A stretch of 64,000 bases of DNA from Halococcus saccharolyticus DSM 5350 (lineage in GTDB: Archaea > Halobacteriota > Halobacteria > Halobacteriales > Halococcaceae), in assembly GCF_000336915.1 (NCBI RefSeq), contig NZ_AOMD01000018.1:1-64000 (forward strand), read 5' to 3'. Of the stretch, positions 28,792 to 38,166 are shown piece after piece. Below the pieces are notes generated by a model, which worked only from the letters and a program-made list of their open reading frames with translations, made no database searches and was not told the origin of the DNA. Each line of letters starts with the position of its first letter. Within the stretch, counting starts at the first letter, position 1. Position numbers and translations under genes: made by a program.

Positions 28792-29289
28792 TCACTCCTC
28801 GGCCGAGTCGAACGCCGGCCACGCTTCCTCGACCCGGTGGCCGCCGACGAACGAGTGGTCGGGATCGTAGCGCTCCTCGTAGGTGTCGTGGTACTCCATC
28901 AGCTGGAAAAGTGTGCCGGTGGGGTTGTGCGGCGAGACGAACAACTCGGTGTACACTTCGTGTTCGGCCCGATCGACCACGGTGACGCCGGCATCGGTCA
29001 GCGACGCGGCCACGGCGTCGATGTCGGCGACCTCGCAGGTGACGTGGTGGAGGCCGGGTCCGTTTCTGTCGAGGAACTCGTCGAGAAAGCTCCCCGCCAC
29101 GAGCGGCGTGATGAGTTCGAGCCGCGAGGCATCGCCGAGAACGTAGCCGACCCACCGGAACTCCCCATCTGGACCGGTGTCGTCGACGTACTTCTCAGCG
29201 CCGAGTGCATGGAGGACGGTCTCGGCCGTTTCGAACTCCTCGACCGCGATCCCGACGTGATCGATCCGGATCGGAGTCTCGTGAGTCAT
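28792..29289 (-). CDS. VOC-family protein, methylmalonyl-CoA epimerase-like
   Basis: ATG 29289 (MTHETPIRIDHVG) gives 165 residues. The IDHVGIAV motif, GPGLHHVTCEV and VSPHNPTGTLFQLMEY correspond to the metal-binding His/Glu positions of glyoxalase-fold methylmalonyl-CoA epimerases, which interconvert R and S methylmalonyl-CoA after propionyl-CoA carboxylation. This would fit with the carboxylase gene at 1.5 kb, although they are not adjacent. Glyoxalase or dioxygenase-like activity remains an alternative. It is downstream of the Liv operon on the same strand, with a 144 bp gap. Confidence 0.75.
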   Translation of the reverse strand: MTHETPIRIDHVGIAVEEFETAETVLHALGAEKYVDDTGPDGEFRWVGYVLGDASRLELITPLVAGSFLDEFLDRNGPGLHHVTCEVADIDAVAASLTDAGVTVVDRAEHEVYTELFVSPHNPTGTLFQLMEYHDTYEERYDPDHSFVGGHRVEEAWPAFDSAEE

Positions 29290-29433
29290 CGATTCGCCCA
29301 CCTTTCCTCGTTCGCGCACTTCGTGGTGTCGCTCGCGACTCGGAACCGGCCGGCCGGATCGTGCGACGGTTCGTCCGTGTGAATTCGTGGTTCGGTCGTC
29401 ATTGGTGGTGGCTCATTACCGCGTGTCGGTGGA

Positions 29434-30156
29434 CTATTCGATCGCACCAACGCCGAGGTGGCGATCGAGGAGTTCGTCGTCGTCCCGCACCGCTGCGGCG
29501 GGGCCGCTGTGGACGATCTCGCCCTGTGCGAGGATGTGCGCGTGATCCGCGACGTCGAGCGCGACCGGGATGTTCTGCTCGACCAGCAGGACGGTGATCC
29601 CGTCGTCGTTGAGTTCTCTGATGATGTCCTCGATCTCTCGAACGATGAACGGTGCGAGTCCCTCGGTGGGTTCGTCGAGCAGCAGGAGGTCGGGATCGGC
29701 GACGAGCGCCCGCGCGATCGCGAGCATCTGCTGCTCACCGCCCGAAAGCACCGAGCCGTAACTCCCCTCGCGCTCCCGGAGGTTCTCGAACCGGTCGAGT
29801 ACCTCATCGACTGTAGGACCGTCCGCCGCGGAAACGCCGTGCTGCCCCATCTCGATGTTCTCCCGCACCGTAAGTCCGGGGAACACCCGCCGATCCTCCG
29901 GCACGAACGTGATCCCTTTCCGGACTGTCTTCTCCGTGGCGAGGCCGGTGACGTCCTCGCCATCGAAGGTAATCCGGCCGCTCGTCGGCGTGAGGTTGCC
30001 GACGATCGTCCGGAGCGTCGTTGTCTTGCCGACCCCGTTGCGACCCACCAGCGCGACCACCGAGCCGCGGTCGACGTCGAAGCTCACGCCCTGGAGCACC
30101 TCGGTCAGGCCATAGCCTGCGTGGACGTCCTCGACCGAGAGCAGCGGGTCGCTCAC
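29434..30156 (-). CDS. livF: LivF-type ABC transporter ATP-binding protein
   Basis: GTG 30156 is the start, overlapping the stop of the upstream ATPase gene (GTGA). The 240-residue ATPase has Walker A GRNGVGKTT, the signature LSGGEQQ, Walker B DLLLLDEP and H-loop sequence typical of LivF, including YGSVLSGGEQQMLAIARAL. It is the last gene of the four-gene transporter operon reading LivK, fused LivHM, LivG, LivF on the minus strand. Confidence 0.92.
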   Translation of the reverse strand: MSDPLLSVEDVHAGYGLTEVLQGVSFDVDRGSVVALVGRNGVGKTTTLRTIVGNLTPTSGRITFDGEDVTGLATEKTVRKGITFVPEDRRVFPGLTVRENIEMGQHGVSAADGPTVDEVLDRFENLREREGSYGSVLSGGEQQMLAIARALVADPDLLLLDEPTEGLAPFIVREIEDIIRELNDDGITVLLVEQNIPVALDVADHAHILAQGEIVHSGPAAAVRDDDELLDRHLGVGAIE

Positions 30157-30917
30157 TGGCGCATACCCCCGAGGTACGCGTCACGTACGTCGTCGTCCTC
30201 GGCGATATCGGTCGGCGATCCCTCCGCGAGCACCTCGCCGCGGGTGAGGACTGTAATTCGATCCGAGACCCGCATCACGAGGTCGATGTCGTGTTCGATC
30301 AGGAGCAGACTCCGATCGGCGAGCACGTCCTCGATCAGGTCCATCGTCGCCCGGGTCTCCTCGCTGCTCATCCCGGCGGTGGGTTCGTCGAGGAGCACGA
30401 GTTCGGGATCGGTCGCGAGCACGATCCCGATTTCGAGACGGCGCTGATCGCCGTACGCGAGCGTCTCGGCGCGCTCGTCGGCGTGGCTCGCGAGCCCGAT
30501 CCGATCGAGCACCTCGTCGGTGCGCGCCGAAACGTCCCCAAAGGAGTCCTTGTCGCGGAACATCGCGTCGCGGCCGGAGATATCGTCGCCGAAGATCGAC
30601 TGGGCGGCGAGCCGGACGTTCTCCCTGACTGCGAGACCGCCGAAGACGTTCGTGATCTGGAACGACCGGCCGACCCCGCGGCGGACCCGCTCGTGGGAGG
30701 GGACGTCGGTGATGTCCTCGCCCCGGAACCACACCGTCCCCTCCGTGGCCGAGAGCGCGCCGGTGATGCAGTTGAACAGGGTGGTCTTGCCCGCCCCGTT
30801 CGGTCCGATGACGCTTCGGAACTCGCCGGCCTCGACCGCAAGATCGACGTGATCGACCGCGGTCAGCTCGCCGAAGCGCTTCGTGAGCCCGTCGGTTTCG
30901 AGCACGGCGTCAGTCAT
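30153..30917 (-). CDS. livG: LivG-type ABC transporter ATP-binding protein
   Basis: ATG 30917 (MTDAVLETDGLTKRF) gives 254 residues. Walker A is GPNGAGKTT, and a long insertion before the signature (ALFRDKDSF-like region) with AYGDQRRLEIGI, LLDEPTAGMSSEE and LIEHDIDLVM matches LivG. It overlaps the permease gene by 8 bp and the livF gene by 4 bp. Confidence 0.92.
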   Translation of the reverse strand: MTDAVLETDGLTKRFGELTAVDHVDLAVEAGEFRSVIGPNGAGKTTLFNCITGALSATEGTVWFRGEDITDVPSHERVRRGVGRSFQITNVFGGLAVRENVRLAAQSIFGDDISGRDAMFRDKDSFGDVSARTDEVLDRIGLASHADERAETLAYGDQRRLEIGIVLATDPELVLLDEPTAGMSSEETRATMDLIEDVLADRSLLLIEHDIDLVMRVSDRITVLTRGEVLAEGSPTDIAEDDDVRDAYLGGMRQ

Positions 30918-32898
30918 CTGGGCTCGCCTCCGTGTCGTCGAGCCCGGCGGGCGGATCGCCCTCCCGCGAATCCTGTCGCCATTGCGCCACAAGCGATGGG
31001 ACCGACACGAGGCCCCGGGGCACGAACAGCACGAACAGCACGAACACCGCCCCGATCACCATGCGCCACTGCTCGGTGTAGGTCGCCAGAATGTCCTCCG
31101 CACCGATGAACACCCCGGCACCGATCATCGGCCCGAACAGGGTTCCCATCCCGCCGAGCAGCGTCATCACGATGACCTCGCCGGAGTTGATCCAGTAGAG
31201 CGTCTGGCCTGGCGAGATCACGAACGTGTCGGGGTTCACCGCGAGCAGCCCGCCGGCGAGCCCCGCGAGCGCGCCGCTGATGACGAACGCCCGGCGCTTG
31301 TACTTCGTGACGTCGTACCCGATGAACTCCGTGCGCTCCTCGCTCTCGCTGATCGACTGGAGCACGCTGCCGAACGGCGCGTTCATGAACCGCCGCGCGA
31401 ACAGCAGCGAGGCGACCGCGAGGACGAGCGCGAGATAGTAAAACACCGCCGCCGGCGTGATCGTGAGCCCCGCGAGCGTGAACTCGACTTCGGAGATCGG
31501 AGCCCCGACTCCGCCGACCCCGAGGAACGCGTCGAACCCGAGCAGTCCGTCGCTCCCGCCGGTCCAGTCGAGCTTGAACACCGCGTTGTAGAACAACTGG
31601 GCGAACGCGAGCGTGATCATCGCGAAGTACACTCCCGACACCCGGATCGAGAGGTTGCCGACTACCCACGCCACGACCGCACAGACCGCCATCGCGCCGA
31701 CGAGCGCGACGAGAAAGGAGGGCGCGAGGTGGAGCAAGACGAGCGCCGCGACGTACGCGCCGATGCCGTAGAACATGGTGTGGCCGAGCGAGACGAGTCC
31801 AGCATAGCCCATCACGAAGTCGAGGCTCAGTGCAAAGATCGCCCAGATGAACATCTCGTTCAGCAGCGCCACGTAGTAGTCGTTGCCGGTCGCCAGCAGC
31901 ACGATCGGGGCCACCGCGAGCAGCCCCACCACCGCGGCCCCGAGCCGTTCGCGGGTGTCCCGGGCGAACACCCCACCATGCGCCCCGATCAGGAGCTCGC
32001 CCTCGTCGGACTCGGTGGTCTGCCACTCGGGGTTGCCGAACAGTCCCTGAGGCTTCAGGAGGAGCACGCCGATCATCAACAGAAAGACCGTCAATCCTTC
32101 GAGGACAGGAATATAGGTTCGGGTCAGCGTCTGGACGACACCGACGAGGAGCCCGCCGAAGACTGCCCCCCGGAAGCTTCCGAGGCCGCCGAGCACCACG
32201 ATGATGAACGCGGGGATGATGACGCTGTTGCCCATCCCGGGGTTGACGTTCTGATAGCCGCCGAGCACGATCCCGCCGACCGCGGCGAGCGCGGCCCCGA
32301 ACCCGAAGACGAGGGTGTAGTACCGATCGATGTCGATCCCGAGGTTCCGCACCATCTCGCGGTCCTGCGAGCCCGCCCGGACGATCGTCCCATACGTGGT
32401 TCGATTGAGAACGAGCCACGTCCCGATCGCGAGCACGGCACCGACGGCGATCATGAAGTAGCTGTACAGCGAGAGCCGGACGCCGAAGACGGCGATCGCC
32501 TGGTTCAGGAGGTCGGGCACGATGAGCTGGTGCTGGGAGGTGCCCCAGACGAGCTGAATGAGGTCGCTGATGATGAGCACGAGCCCGAACGTCAGCAGGA
32601 TGTGATACAGCGGGTCCCGGCCGTACAGCGGCCGGACGGTGAAGCGCTCGATGGCCGCGCCGATCACGCCGACGAGCAGGGGCGCGACCACGAGCGCGAC
32701 CCAGAACCCGGTCGCGCCGAGGGGAGCCACGATGCTGAGCGCGAAGTACGCCCCCAGCGCGAACAGCTCGCCGTGTGAGAAGTTGATGACGTCCATCACG
32801 CCGAAGATGATCGACAGCCCCGCCGCCAGCAGGACGTACACCATTCCGAGGGTGACACCGTTCGCGAGCTGTTCGACGAAGGCGGATACTGCTACCAT
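30910..32898 (-). CDS. Fused LivH-LivM branched-chain-amino-acid-type permease
   Basis: A single 662-residue polypeptide carries both permeases. The LivH half (~1-290) contains GVMDVINFSHGELFALGAY, the hallmark of LivH. The LivM half (~320-640) contains SLGHTMFYGIGAYVAAL and GGMGTLFGPMIGAG. A hydrophilic linker (~295-325, WQTTESDEGELLIGAHGG) joins them. In most prokaryotes these are two genes. The reading frame is continuous with no stop, so this looks like a genuine fusion and not an error. About 16-17 helices are expected. Confidence 0.9.
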   Translation of the reverse strand: MVAVSAFVEQLANGVTLGMVYVLLAAGLSIIFGVMDVINFSHGELFALGAYFALSIVAPLGATGFWVALVVAPLLVGVIGAAIERFTVRPLYGRDPLYHILLTFGLVLIISDLIQLVWGTSQHQLIVPDLLNQAIAVFGVRLSLYSYFMIAVGAVLAIGTWLVLNRTTYGTIVRAGSQDREMVRNLGIDIDRYYTLVFGFGAALAAVGGIVLGGYQNVNPGMGNSVIIPAFIIVVLGGLGSFRGAVFGGLLVGVVQTLTRTYIPVLEGLTVFLLMIGVLLLKPQGLFGNPEWQTTESDEGELLIGAHGGVFARDTRERLGAAVVGLLAVAPIVLLATGNDYYVALLNEMFIWAIFALSLDFVMGYAGLVSLGHTMFYGIGAYVAALVLLHLAPSFLVALVGAMAVCAVVAWVVGNLSIRVSGVYFAMITLAFAQLFYNAVFKLDWTGGSDGLLGFDAFLGVGGVGAPISEVEFTLAGLTITPAAVFYYLALVLAVASLLFARRFMNAPFGSVLQSISESEERTEFIGYDVTKYKRRAFVISGALAGLAGGLLAVNPDTFVISPGQTLYWINSGEVIVMTLLGGMGTLFGPMIGAGVFIGAEDILATYTEQWRMVIGAVFVLFVLFVPRGLVSVPSLVAQWRQDSREGDPPAGLDDTEASPDD

Positions 32899-32904
32899 GA
32901 GGGC

Positions 32905-34332
32905 TTAGTTCAGGCTGCAGCCGAGCTCCGAGGCCGGCGGCAGCGCCTCCTCGCCCTCGGTCTTGTCGATGAGTTCCACGTCGGCCATGTCGCCGTCGCC
33001 CTCGACCAGCTCGCTCATCCACGTCGGGTTGGTGGCCTGGTGATCGGATTCCCTGAGCGTAACGTCGCCCAGCACGGTCGTGAAAGTCCCGCCAGAGAGG
33101 GCGTCTCTGACGTCGGCCGGGTCCGTGCTACCGGCCTCCTGGATGCCGCGGGCGATGAGTCGGACGGAGTCGTAGCCGACCCGGGCGAAGTTGCCAGGCG
33201 GTCCGTCGTTCGCATTCTGGAACGCCTCGACGAACTGCTGGTTGTCGCCGAGATCGATCGACGGATCGTACCGTACGCCACCGTACGTCCCGATAGCGTT
33301 GCTGCCGGTCGCGGCGCGCACGCTCTGGAAGCTCATCGTCGGCCCGACGAGGTTCACTTGGTCGGTGAGCCCCTGATCCGCGGCCTGGTTCACGAAGTTG
33401 ACGAGGTCGCCGCCGGTCATGCCGAGTACCACCACTTCGGCGTTCGAGTTGGAGATCTGGCTGATGAACGACCCGAAGTTCGACGAGCCGAGCTGGGAGC
33501 GCGTGAGATCGACCTCTTGATAGCTGTCGTTCGCCGACTGCATCCGGGAGCTGACGCGGTTGTACACCGACTCGCCGTAGGCGTAGTCCGCGATGTGGAA
33601 CCAGACGTTCGTGCCGAGGTTGTTGACTGAGTACCCCGAGATCGCTTCGGCGATCTGGGCGGTGTTGGTCTCACAGCGGAACACCCACTCGTTGCAGTTC
33701 TCGCCGGTGATCGGGACGGCGGCCCCGCCCGGGAAGTAAATGAGCTCCTCGCTCGCGGCGAACTCGTTGAGCGAGAGCGCGACCGAACTGCTGATTGCGC
33801 CGAAGAGATACTCGGCACCCTCCTCCTGGACGAGCCGTTGGGCACTCCCCTGAGCGGCGCTCGTCGCGGTTTCGGTGTCCGCGTACACCGGATCGATCTC
33901 GACACCGAACTGATCGCTCTCGTTGATCTGCTCGACCGCCAGCTCCGCCCCGCTGCGCTGGCCCGGTCCGAGCGAGCTGTACGCACCCGATATCGGGTTC
34001 AGGATGCCGACAGTCACGCTTCCGAGATCCGCCGACCCGCCGCCACCCGAGCCACTCTCGTTGCCGCCGGTCCCGTTCCCGCCGGTGTCGCCGCTGGTGT
34101 TGCCATCACCGGAGCCGTCGCTACCGTTGCCGCCTGCCGAGCCACCACTCCCATCGCCGCCGCCCGAATCGCCGCCAGATTGGCCGCTGTCGTTCGAGCC
34201 GTTCCCGCCACCGCCCCCGCTACACCCGGCGAGTCCCGTGAGTCCCGCTGCACCGGCGAGCGCAAGGAAACGGCGGCGTGAGCTAGCGCTTCTCATAGAC
34301 GGTGATTTCGACTCCTTGTCCTTGTCTTGCAT
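32905..34332 (-). CDS. Tat-exported lipoprotein, Liv-type substrate-binding protein
   Basis: ATG 34332 (MQDKDKESKSPS) gives 475 residues. The leader SSRRRFLALAGAAGLTGLAGC combines a twin-arginine motif with a lipobox Cys, then a Gly/Ser/Asp linker (~45-110) usual for haloarchaeal lipoproteins. The mature domain starts VTVGILNPISGAYSSLG and has the periplasmic-binding type I layout (LivK/AmiC). It is first gene of the operon. Substrates of this family include branched-chain amino acids, amides, urea and aromatic acids, and nothing in the sequence decides among them. Confidence 0.9.
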   Translation of the reverse strand: MQDKDKESKSPSMRSASSRRRFLALAGAAGLTGLAGCSGGGGGNGSNDSGQSGGDSGGGDGSGGSAGGNGSDGSGDGNTSGDTGGNGTGGNESGSGGGGSADLGSVTVGILNPISGAYSSLGPGQRSGAELAVEQINESDQFGVEIDPVYADTETATSAAQGSAQRLVQEEGAEYLFGAISSSVALSLNEFAASEELIYFPGGAAVPITGENCNEWVFRCETNTAQIAEAISGYSVNNLGTNVWFHIADYAYGESVYNRVSSRMQSANDSYQEVDLTRSQLGSSNFGSFISQISNSNAEVVVLGMTGGDLVNFVNQAADQGLTDQVNLVGPTMSFQSVRAATGSNAIGTYGGVRYDPSIDLGDNQQFVEAFQNANDGPPGNFARVGYDSVRLIARGIQEAGSTDPADVRDALSGGTFTTVLGDVTLRESDHQATNPTWMSELVEGDGDMADVELIDKTEGEEALPPASELGCSLN

Positions 34333-34540
34333 AGTCACACCGCGGACTGACCCGCACTCCGCAATAAAACCTTCGACTACTATGATCACAGACTGATAGT
34401 AAGGGACCACTGCGTCGGCGCGATCGAGAGGCCGCTACCGTACTCTGATTGGGGTGTAGGTTTGATACAGGAAAATTCTGTCGAAAATACTGCCATATGT
34501 GGCCGAAATAAGTGTCGGCCGTGACCGAGACGGAGCTGCG

Positions 34541-34924
34541 CTATCCGGTTTTATATACACCGCGAACGTCGGCCACCGGCGTTCCATCCTCCGCCGTCAC
34601 GGCCACGTCCACCACACCAACGTCGCCACCCTCGCGAACGACGTCCGCCTCGGCGTGGAGGTCGCCGGTACCCGCTTCGAGGTAGTCGATCCGCATGTCG
34701 ATCGTCGGCACAGGTTGATCGACGAGCGAGACCAGCGCCGCACCGCCGACCGTGTCGGCGAGCGTGAACGTGACGCCGCCGTGGGCCATCATTCGGTCTT
34801 GGTTCCACGACAGCTCCTCGCGCATCGCGATGTGGCCTTCGGCGTGACCGTCCGCTGCCTCGGTCACTTCGACGCCGAGCAGATCGGCGAACGGCATGCC
34901 CTCGAAGAATGCCTCGATATCCAT
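34541..34924 (-). CDS. PaaI-type hotdog thioesterase
   Basis: The 127-residue protein is a hotdog-fold acyl-CoA thioesterase of the PaaI/YbgC-like group: MAHGGVTFTLADTVGGAALVS is the typical active-site helix with a conserved catalytic Asp in LADT. It would release CoA from aberrant acyl-CoA intermediates, perhaps linked functionally to the paa pathway at 10 kb, but it is not in that operon. It is transcribed alone, downstream of the 34.9-35.5 kb gap. Confidence 0.82.
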   Translation of the reverse strand: MDIEAFFEGMPFADLLGVEVTEAADGHAEGHIAMREELSWNQDRMMAHGGVTFTLADTVGGAALVSLVDQPVPTIDMRIDYLEAGTGDLHAEADVVREGGDVGVVDVAVTAEDGTPVADVRGVYKTG

Positions 34925-35492
34925 CTCGAATCGCCCGTTCGTCGCTCGGCTATTAAAGAATACCGGAGACCGGCCCGGCCGTTTCGGCGTCCCGATCGTG
35001 CGTAGTGTCTTCGAGAAGGGCGGTCACCGAGCCGGTTATATCTGAGTACCATCGGAAAGTTTCGAAACTGTTCACTCATCAAATGTCCTCCTGTCGATCT
35101 CGTTCCGGGAATTCTACAGTTCCCGATCAGTATCGGGTCGTGACGGATATTCAACACCGATCAATCCACGATAGCGGCCCGGAGATGGAATGATTCCGAA
35201 TCGCTTGAGCGGACGATCACGATCGCGATCGAAATGAGACTGTTTCAGCGCGAACACGATCGTCAAATTGTTTCGGCCGATATTTCGGACATTATATCGA
35301 CCGAGAGTACCGATTGAGCGATTTCTCCAGTCACGGTGCTAATCGTTCGACCATGTGATGAGAAACTATGGGTTCACAACCATCCAAACACAGCTCGGGC
35401 AATTTTTTCTATTTCGACAGTCACCGTACCGGGTGCCCTCGATTCCGTATCGTCGCAACCTCTGTGACGGTCCCGCTTTCTGCCGGCTGGAC
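34925..35492. other. Intergenic gap, nothing recognised
   Basis: About 570 bp separates the thioesterase gene from the stop of the Nudix fusion gene, both on the minus strand. It has somewhat lower GC than its surroundings and several short open frames of atypical composition. I see no repeat, tRNA or conserved motif. Confidence 0.5.
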
Positions 35493-36755
35493 TCACGACC
35501 ACGCCGTGAGTTCGCGCAGTTCCGCCGCCGTCTCGGCGATATCGTCTCGTTCGAGTTGGCCATGCTCGGTGACGATGGTCACGTGTTCAGCCGGCGTTCG
35601 ATCGAACGTCGGGTTCGCCACAGCGAGATCGGCGTCGCCGTCGTAGACCTGGTCCCGATCGCCGTCGCCGAACTCGGGCTCCGACTCGGGGTCAGGATCG
35701 ATCTTGTCGCTCGCGGCGACCACGCACACCGGTACGTTCTCGTGGGCGGCGGCGACAGCGACGGCCCGCGTTCCGATCTTGTTGAGAACGCTTCCATCGG
35801 CGAACACAGTGTCCGCACCGGCGACCACGGCGTCGACCGCACGTTCGGCGAGGAGGTGGGCGGCCGCCGCGTCGATCGCGAGCGTCACAGGACAGTCGTC
35901 CGCGAGGGCTTCCGCGACGCCGACCCCTTCGCGTGCGGGTCGCGACTCGCAGACAAGCACTTCCTCGACCGTTGCTTGGCGGAGCGTATCGAGCACTGTC
36001 CCCGAACGCGAGAGCGTCAGCACCGTGCCGTCGAGCCGCGCGGCCGCCTCGCGTACGGTCGCCTCGTCAGCCTCGAACGCGCGGTCGATCCCCGCAGTTG
36101 CGGCGCGCTCGATCACTCCGGGAGTTCGGTCGTCGCTCGACGTGGCCATCGTGCGGTTGATCCGGTTCGCGACGACCGTCATGCTCGGTCGCGCCGTGCG
36201 GAGATCCTCGGCGAGAGTCTCCAGATCGCTCCAGTCGCCGTTCTCGTCCTCACCGGCAGCCGACGTCGCGAGCACGCCAGCACGGTCCCGGAGCACTTCG
36301 AGGGCGCGCACCGAGAGCCACGCCGATCCGTGATCGGTATCCGTTTCGATCGTTTCGACCGTCGGCGCGACGCGCTCGTAGGACGTCCAGAGGTCGGGGA
36401 CGGTCTCGCGCTGCCGGATCTCGGTCGGTGAGGCCCATTCGATGTCGGTCGTCTCGTCGTTCGCCTCGACCTCGCGTGACTCGCAGTCGAACAAGTACGG
36501 ATGGACGATCCACCGTGTATCGAGGTCGTCGTCCGTCACTTCGAACGGGTCGCCCGCGCGGACGAGCGAGACGGCATCGTCGAGCCCCGTTTCCTCCTCG
36601 ATCTCCTCGCGTGCGGCCCCGTCGGGATCGCCTTCGGCGTGGCCCGCGACCGCACCCCACCGACCGGTATACGAGCCGACCTCGTCGCTCCGGTGGAGCA
36701 GGAGGACCTCGCCGCGATTACGGAGGAAACAGGTGACGACGGCGGTTTCGTCCAT
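35493..36755 (-). CDS. Nudix hydrolase fused to eIF2B-like isomerase domain
   Basis: The 420-residue protein has an N-terminal Nudix-like domain (~1-135) with GHAEGDPDGAAREEIEEETG and WASPTEIRQRETVP, and a C-terminal eIF2B / ribose-1,5-bisphosphate isomerase-like domain (~165-420). The second domain has VCESRPAREG, AGADTVFADGSVLNKIGT and VCVVAASDKIDPD. The second domain resembles archaeal R15P isomerase of the nucleoside-salvage (RuBisCO) route. A Nudix domain beside it could clear nucleotide-sugar or ADP-ribose type substrates. Substrates are inferred, not shown. Confidence 0.82.
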   Translation of the reverse strand: MDETAVVTCFLRNRGEVLLLHRSDEVGSYTGRWGAVAGHAEGDPDGAAREEIEEETGLDDAVSLVRAGDPFEVTDDDLDTRWIVHPYLFDCESREVEANDETTDIEWASPTEIRQRETVPDLWTSYERVAPTVETIETDTDHGSAWLSVRALEVLRDRAGVLATSAAGEDENGDWSDLETLAEDLRTARPSMTVVANRINRTMATSSDDRTPGVIERAATAGIDRAFEADEATVREAAARLDGTVLTLSRSGTVLDTLRQATVEEVLVCESRPAREGVGVAEALADDCPVTLAIDAAAAHLLAERAVDAVVAGADTVFADGSVLNKIGTRAVAVAAAHENVPVCVVAASDKIDPDPESEPEFGDGDRDQVYDGDADLAVANPTFDRTPAEHVTIVTEHGQLERDDIAETAAELRELTAWS

Positions 36756-36826
36756 GAACTTGCTACTGCGCGTTCGGTCTTGAACGTGGCGCGAGGACTT
36801 TGATCCCGGGGCTCGAACGGGAGTGC

Positions 36827-37324
36827 ATGGTACGGATCGCGATCATCGGCGACACCCACATCCCCTCGCGCGCGGACCGAATTCCGAAGTGGATCAGGGA
36901 GGAAGTCGAGGCGGCCGACCACACCATCCACGTCGGTGATTTCGACGCCGCCGACACACTTGCGGAGGTACGCGACTTCGCTGGCGGGGAGCTGACCGCC
37001 GTGACCGGGAACATGGACCCACGGCTCGATCTCCCCTCGGTGACGACGGTCGAGCGCGGCGGCGTCGAATTCGTCGTCACCCACGGCACCGGCGACATCG
37101 AGGGCTACGAGGAGCGCGTGGCTGGCGTCGTCAGCGAGGAAGCGAGCGACGGGCCGACGGTCGGCGTGTCTGGTCACACTCACCAGATGCTCGACGCCGA
37201 GACCGACGGCGTCCGTCTGCTGAATCCGGGCAGCGCGACCGGGGCTGAACCGGCCGAAACCGCGACGATGATGACTGCCGAGACCGCTGACGGTGACATC
37301 GACGTGACGATCCACGAGGGGTGA
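36827..37324 (+). CDS. Metallophosphoesterase (YfcE/MJ0936 family)
   Basis: ATG 36827 (MVRIAIIGDTHIPSRAD) gives 165 residues. Metal ligands follow the family order: GDTH, VGDF (D), TGNMD (N), THGTGD (H) and SGHTHQM (H-x-H). These small calcineurin-fold proteins hydrolyse phosphodiesters such as cyclic nucleotides or NAD-related esters. It starts divergently from the Nudix fusion gene and runs up to cofE with a short gap. Confidence 0.88.
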   Translation: MVRIAIIGDTHIPSRADRIPKWIREEVEAADHTIHVGDFDAADTLAEVRDFAGGELTAVTGNMDPRLDLPSVTTVERGGVEFVVTHGTGDIEGYEERVAGVVSEEASDGPTVGVSGHTHQMLDAETDGVRLLNPGSATGAEPAETATMMTAETADGDIDVTIHEG

Positions 37325-37410
37325 CACTGCTGTCGGACCGTCGGTTCGACGAATTCGGCGAAGCGACGGCGACCCGAAGTACGGAAGTGTCCCCCCACCG
37401 GAGGCCGGTC

Positions 37411-38166
37411 ATGAACGTCTCTCCCGTTCCCGGTCTCCCCGAGATACGCGAGGGCGACGACCTCGCTGCGTTGATCGCCGAACGCGCGGACCTCGATTCC
37501 GCCGACGTGGTCTGTGTGGCGAGCACGGTGGTATCGAAGGCCGAGGGCCGGGCACACGATCTCGACGCGTTCCCGGCGGGGCCGCGTGCGACCGAGATCG
37601 CCGACCGGCTCGCCGAGATCACGGGCGAGGAGAAGGACCCTCGGTTCGCCCAGGCGGTGCTGGAGGAGAGCACCGATCTCCTGATCGAGGCCCCGTTTCT
37701 GTTGACCGAGACTCGGTTCGGTCACGTCGGTGTCAACGCTGGAATCGATCGTTCGAACGTCCCTGGAAGCGATATTCTCCTCCTGCCGGAGCGCCCGGAC
37801 GAGAGCGCCCGCCGGCTCCACGCTTCGCTCGGCGTGCCGGTGGTCGTGACTGACACCTGTGGGCGACCGTTCCGTCACGGTCAGCGCGGGGTCGCAATCG
37901 GACGGGCGGGCCTGCCGGCGAGCCACGACTGGCGTGGTGAGCACGACCGCGACGGCCGCGAACTCGGCGTCACGGTAGAGTCGATCGTTGACGAACTCGC
38001 TGCAGCGGCGAATCTCGTGCTCGGCGAGGGAGGCGGCGGCGAGCCGGTGGCCGTGGTTAACGGGTTCGAACTCGATGGGTTCGAGGGAAGCGACGAGCTG
38101 TTTCGGGACGTCGAGACCGACTTCGTTCGCCAGGCGCTCCGGGAGTGGTCGTATGCGCGCGATTGA
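37411..38166 (+). CDS. cofE: Coenzyme F420-0:L-glutamate ligase
   Basis: CofE adds glutamate residues to F420-0. ATG 37411 (MNVSPVPGLPEI) gives 251 residues; an in-frame start 90 bp upstream lacks conservation. The motifs LPEIREGDDLAALI, VVCVASTVVSKAEGRA, VVTDTCGRPFRHGQRGVAIG and NGFELDG match the family. It overlaps the mer-like gene by 14 bp, consistent with coordinated production of the F420 cofactor and an F420-dependent enzyme. Confidence 0.93.
   Translation: MNVSPVPGLPEIREGDDLAALIAERADLDSADVVCVASTVVSKAEGRAHDLDAFPAGPRATEIADRLAEITGEEKDPRFAQAVLEESTDLLIEAPFLLTETRFGHVGVNAGIDRSNVPGSDILLLPERPDESARRLHASLGVPVVVTDTCGRPFRHGQRGVAIGRAGLPASHDWRGEHDRDGRELGVTVESIVDELAAAANLVLGEGGGGEPVAVVNGFELDGFEGSDELFRDVETDFVRQALREWSYARD

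Noticed and set aside
26685-28985. 766-codon open frame on the plus strand
   Set aside because: It lies antisense to the IclR and NSS genes, is extremely rich in Arg/Glu/Asp/His, and shows no domain. High GC makes such shadow frames long.
30883-32778. 631-codon open frame on the plus strand opposite the permease fusion
   Set aside because: It is a low-complexity Arg/Glu/His frame antisense to a clearly recognisable LivHM protein.
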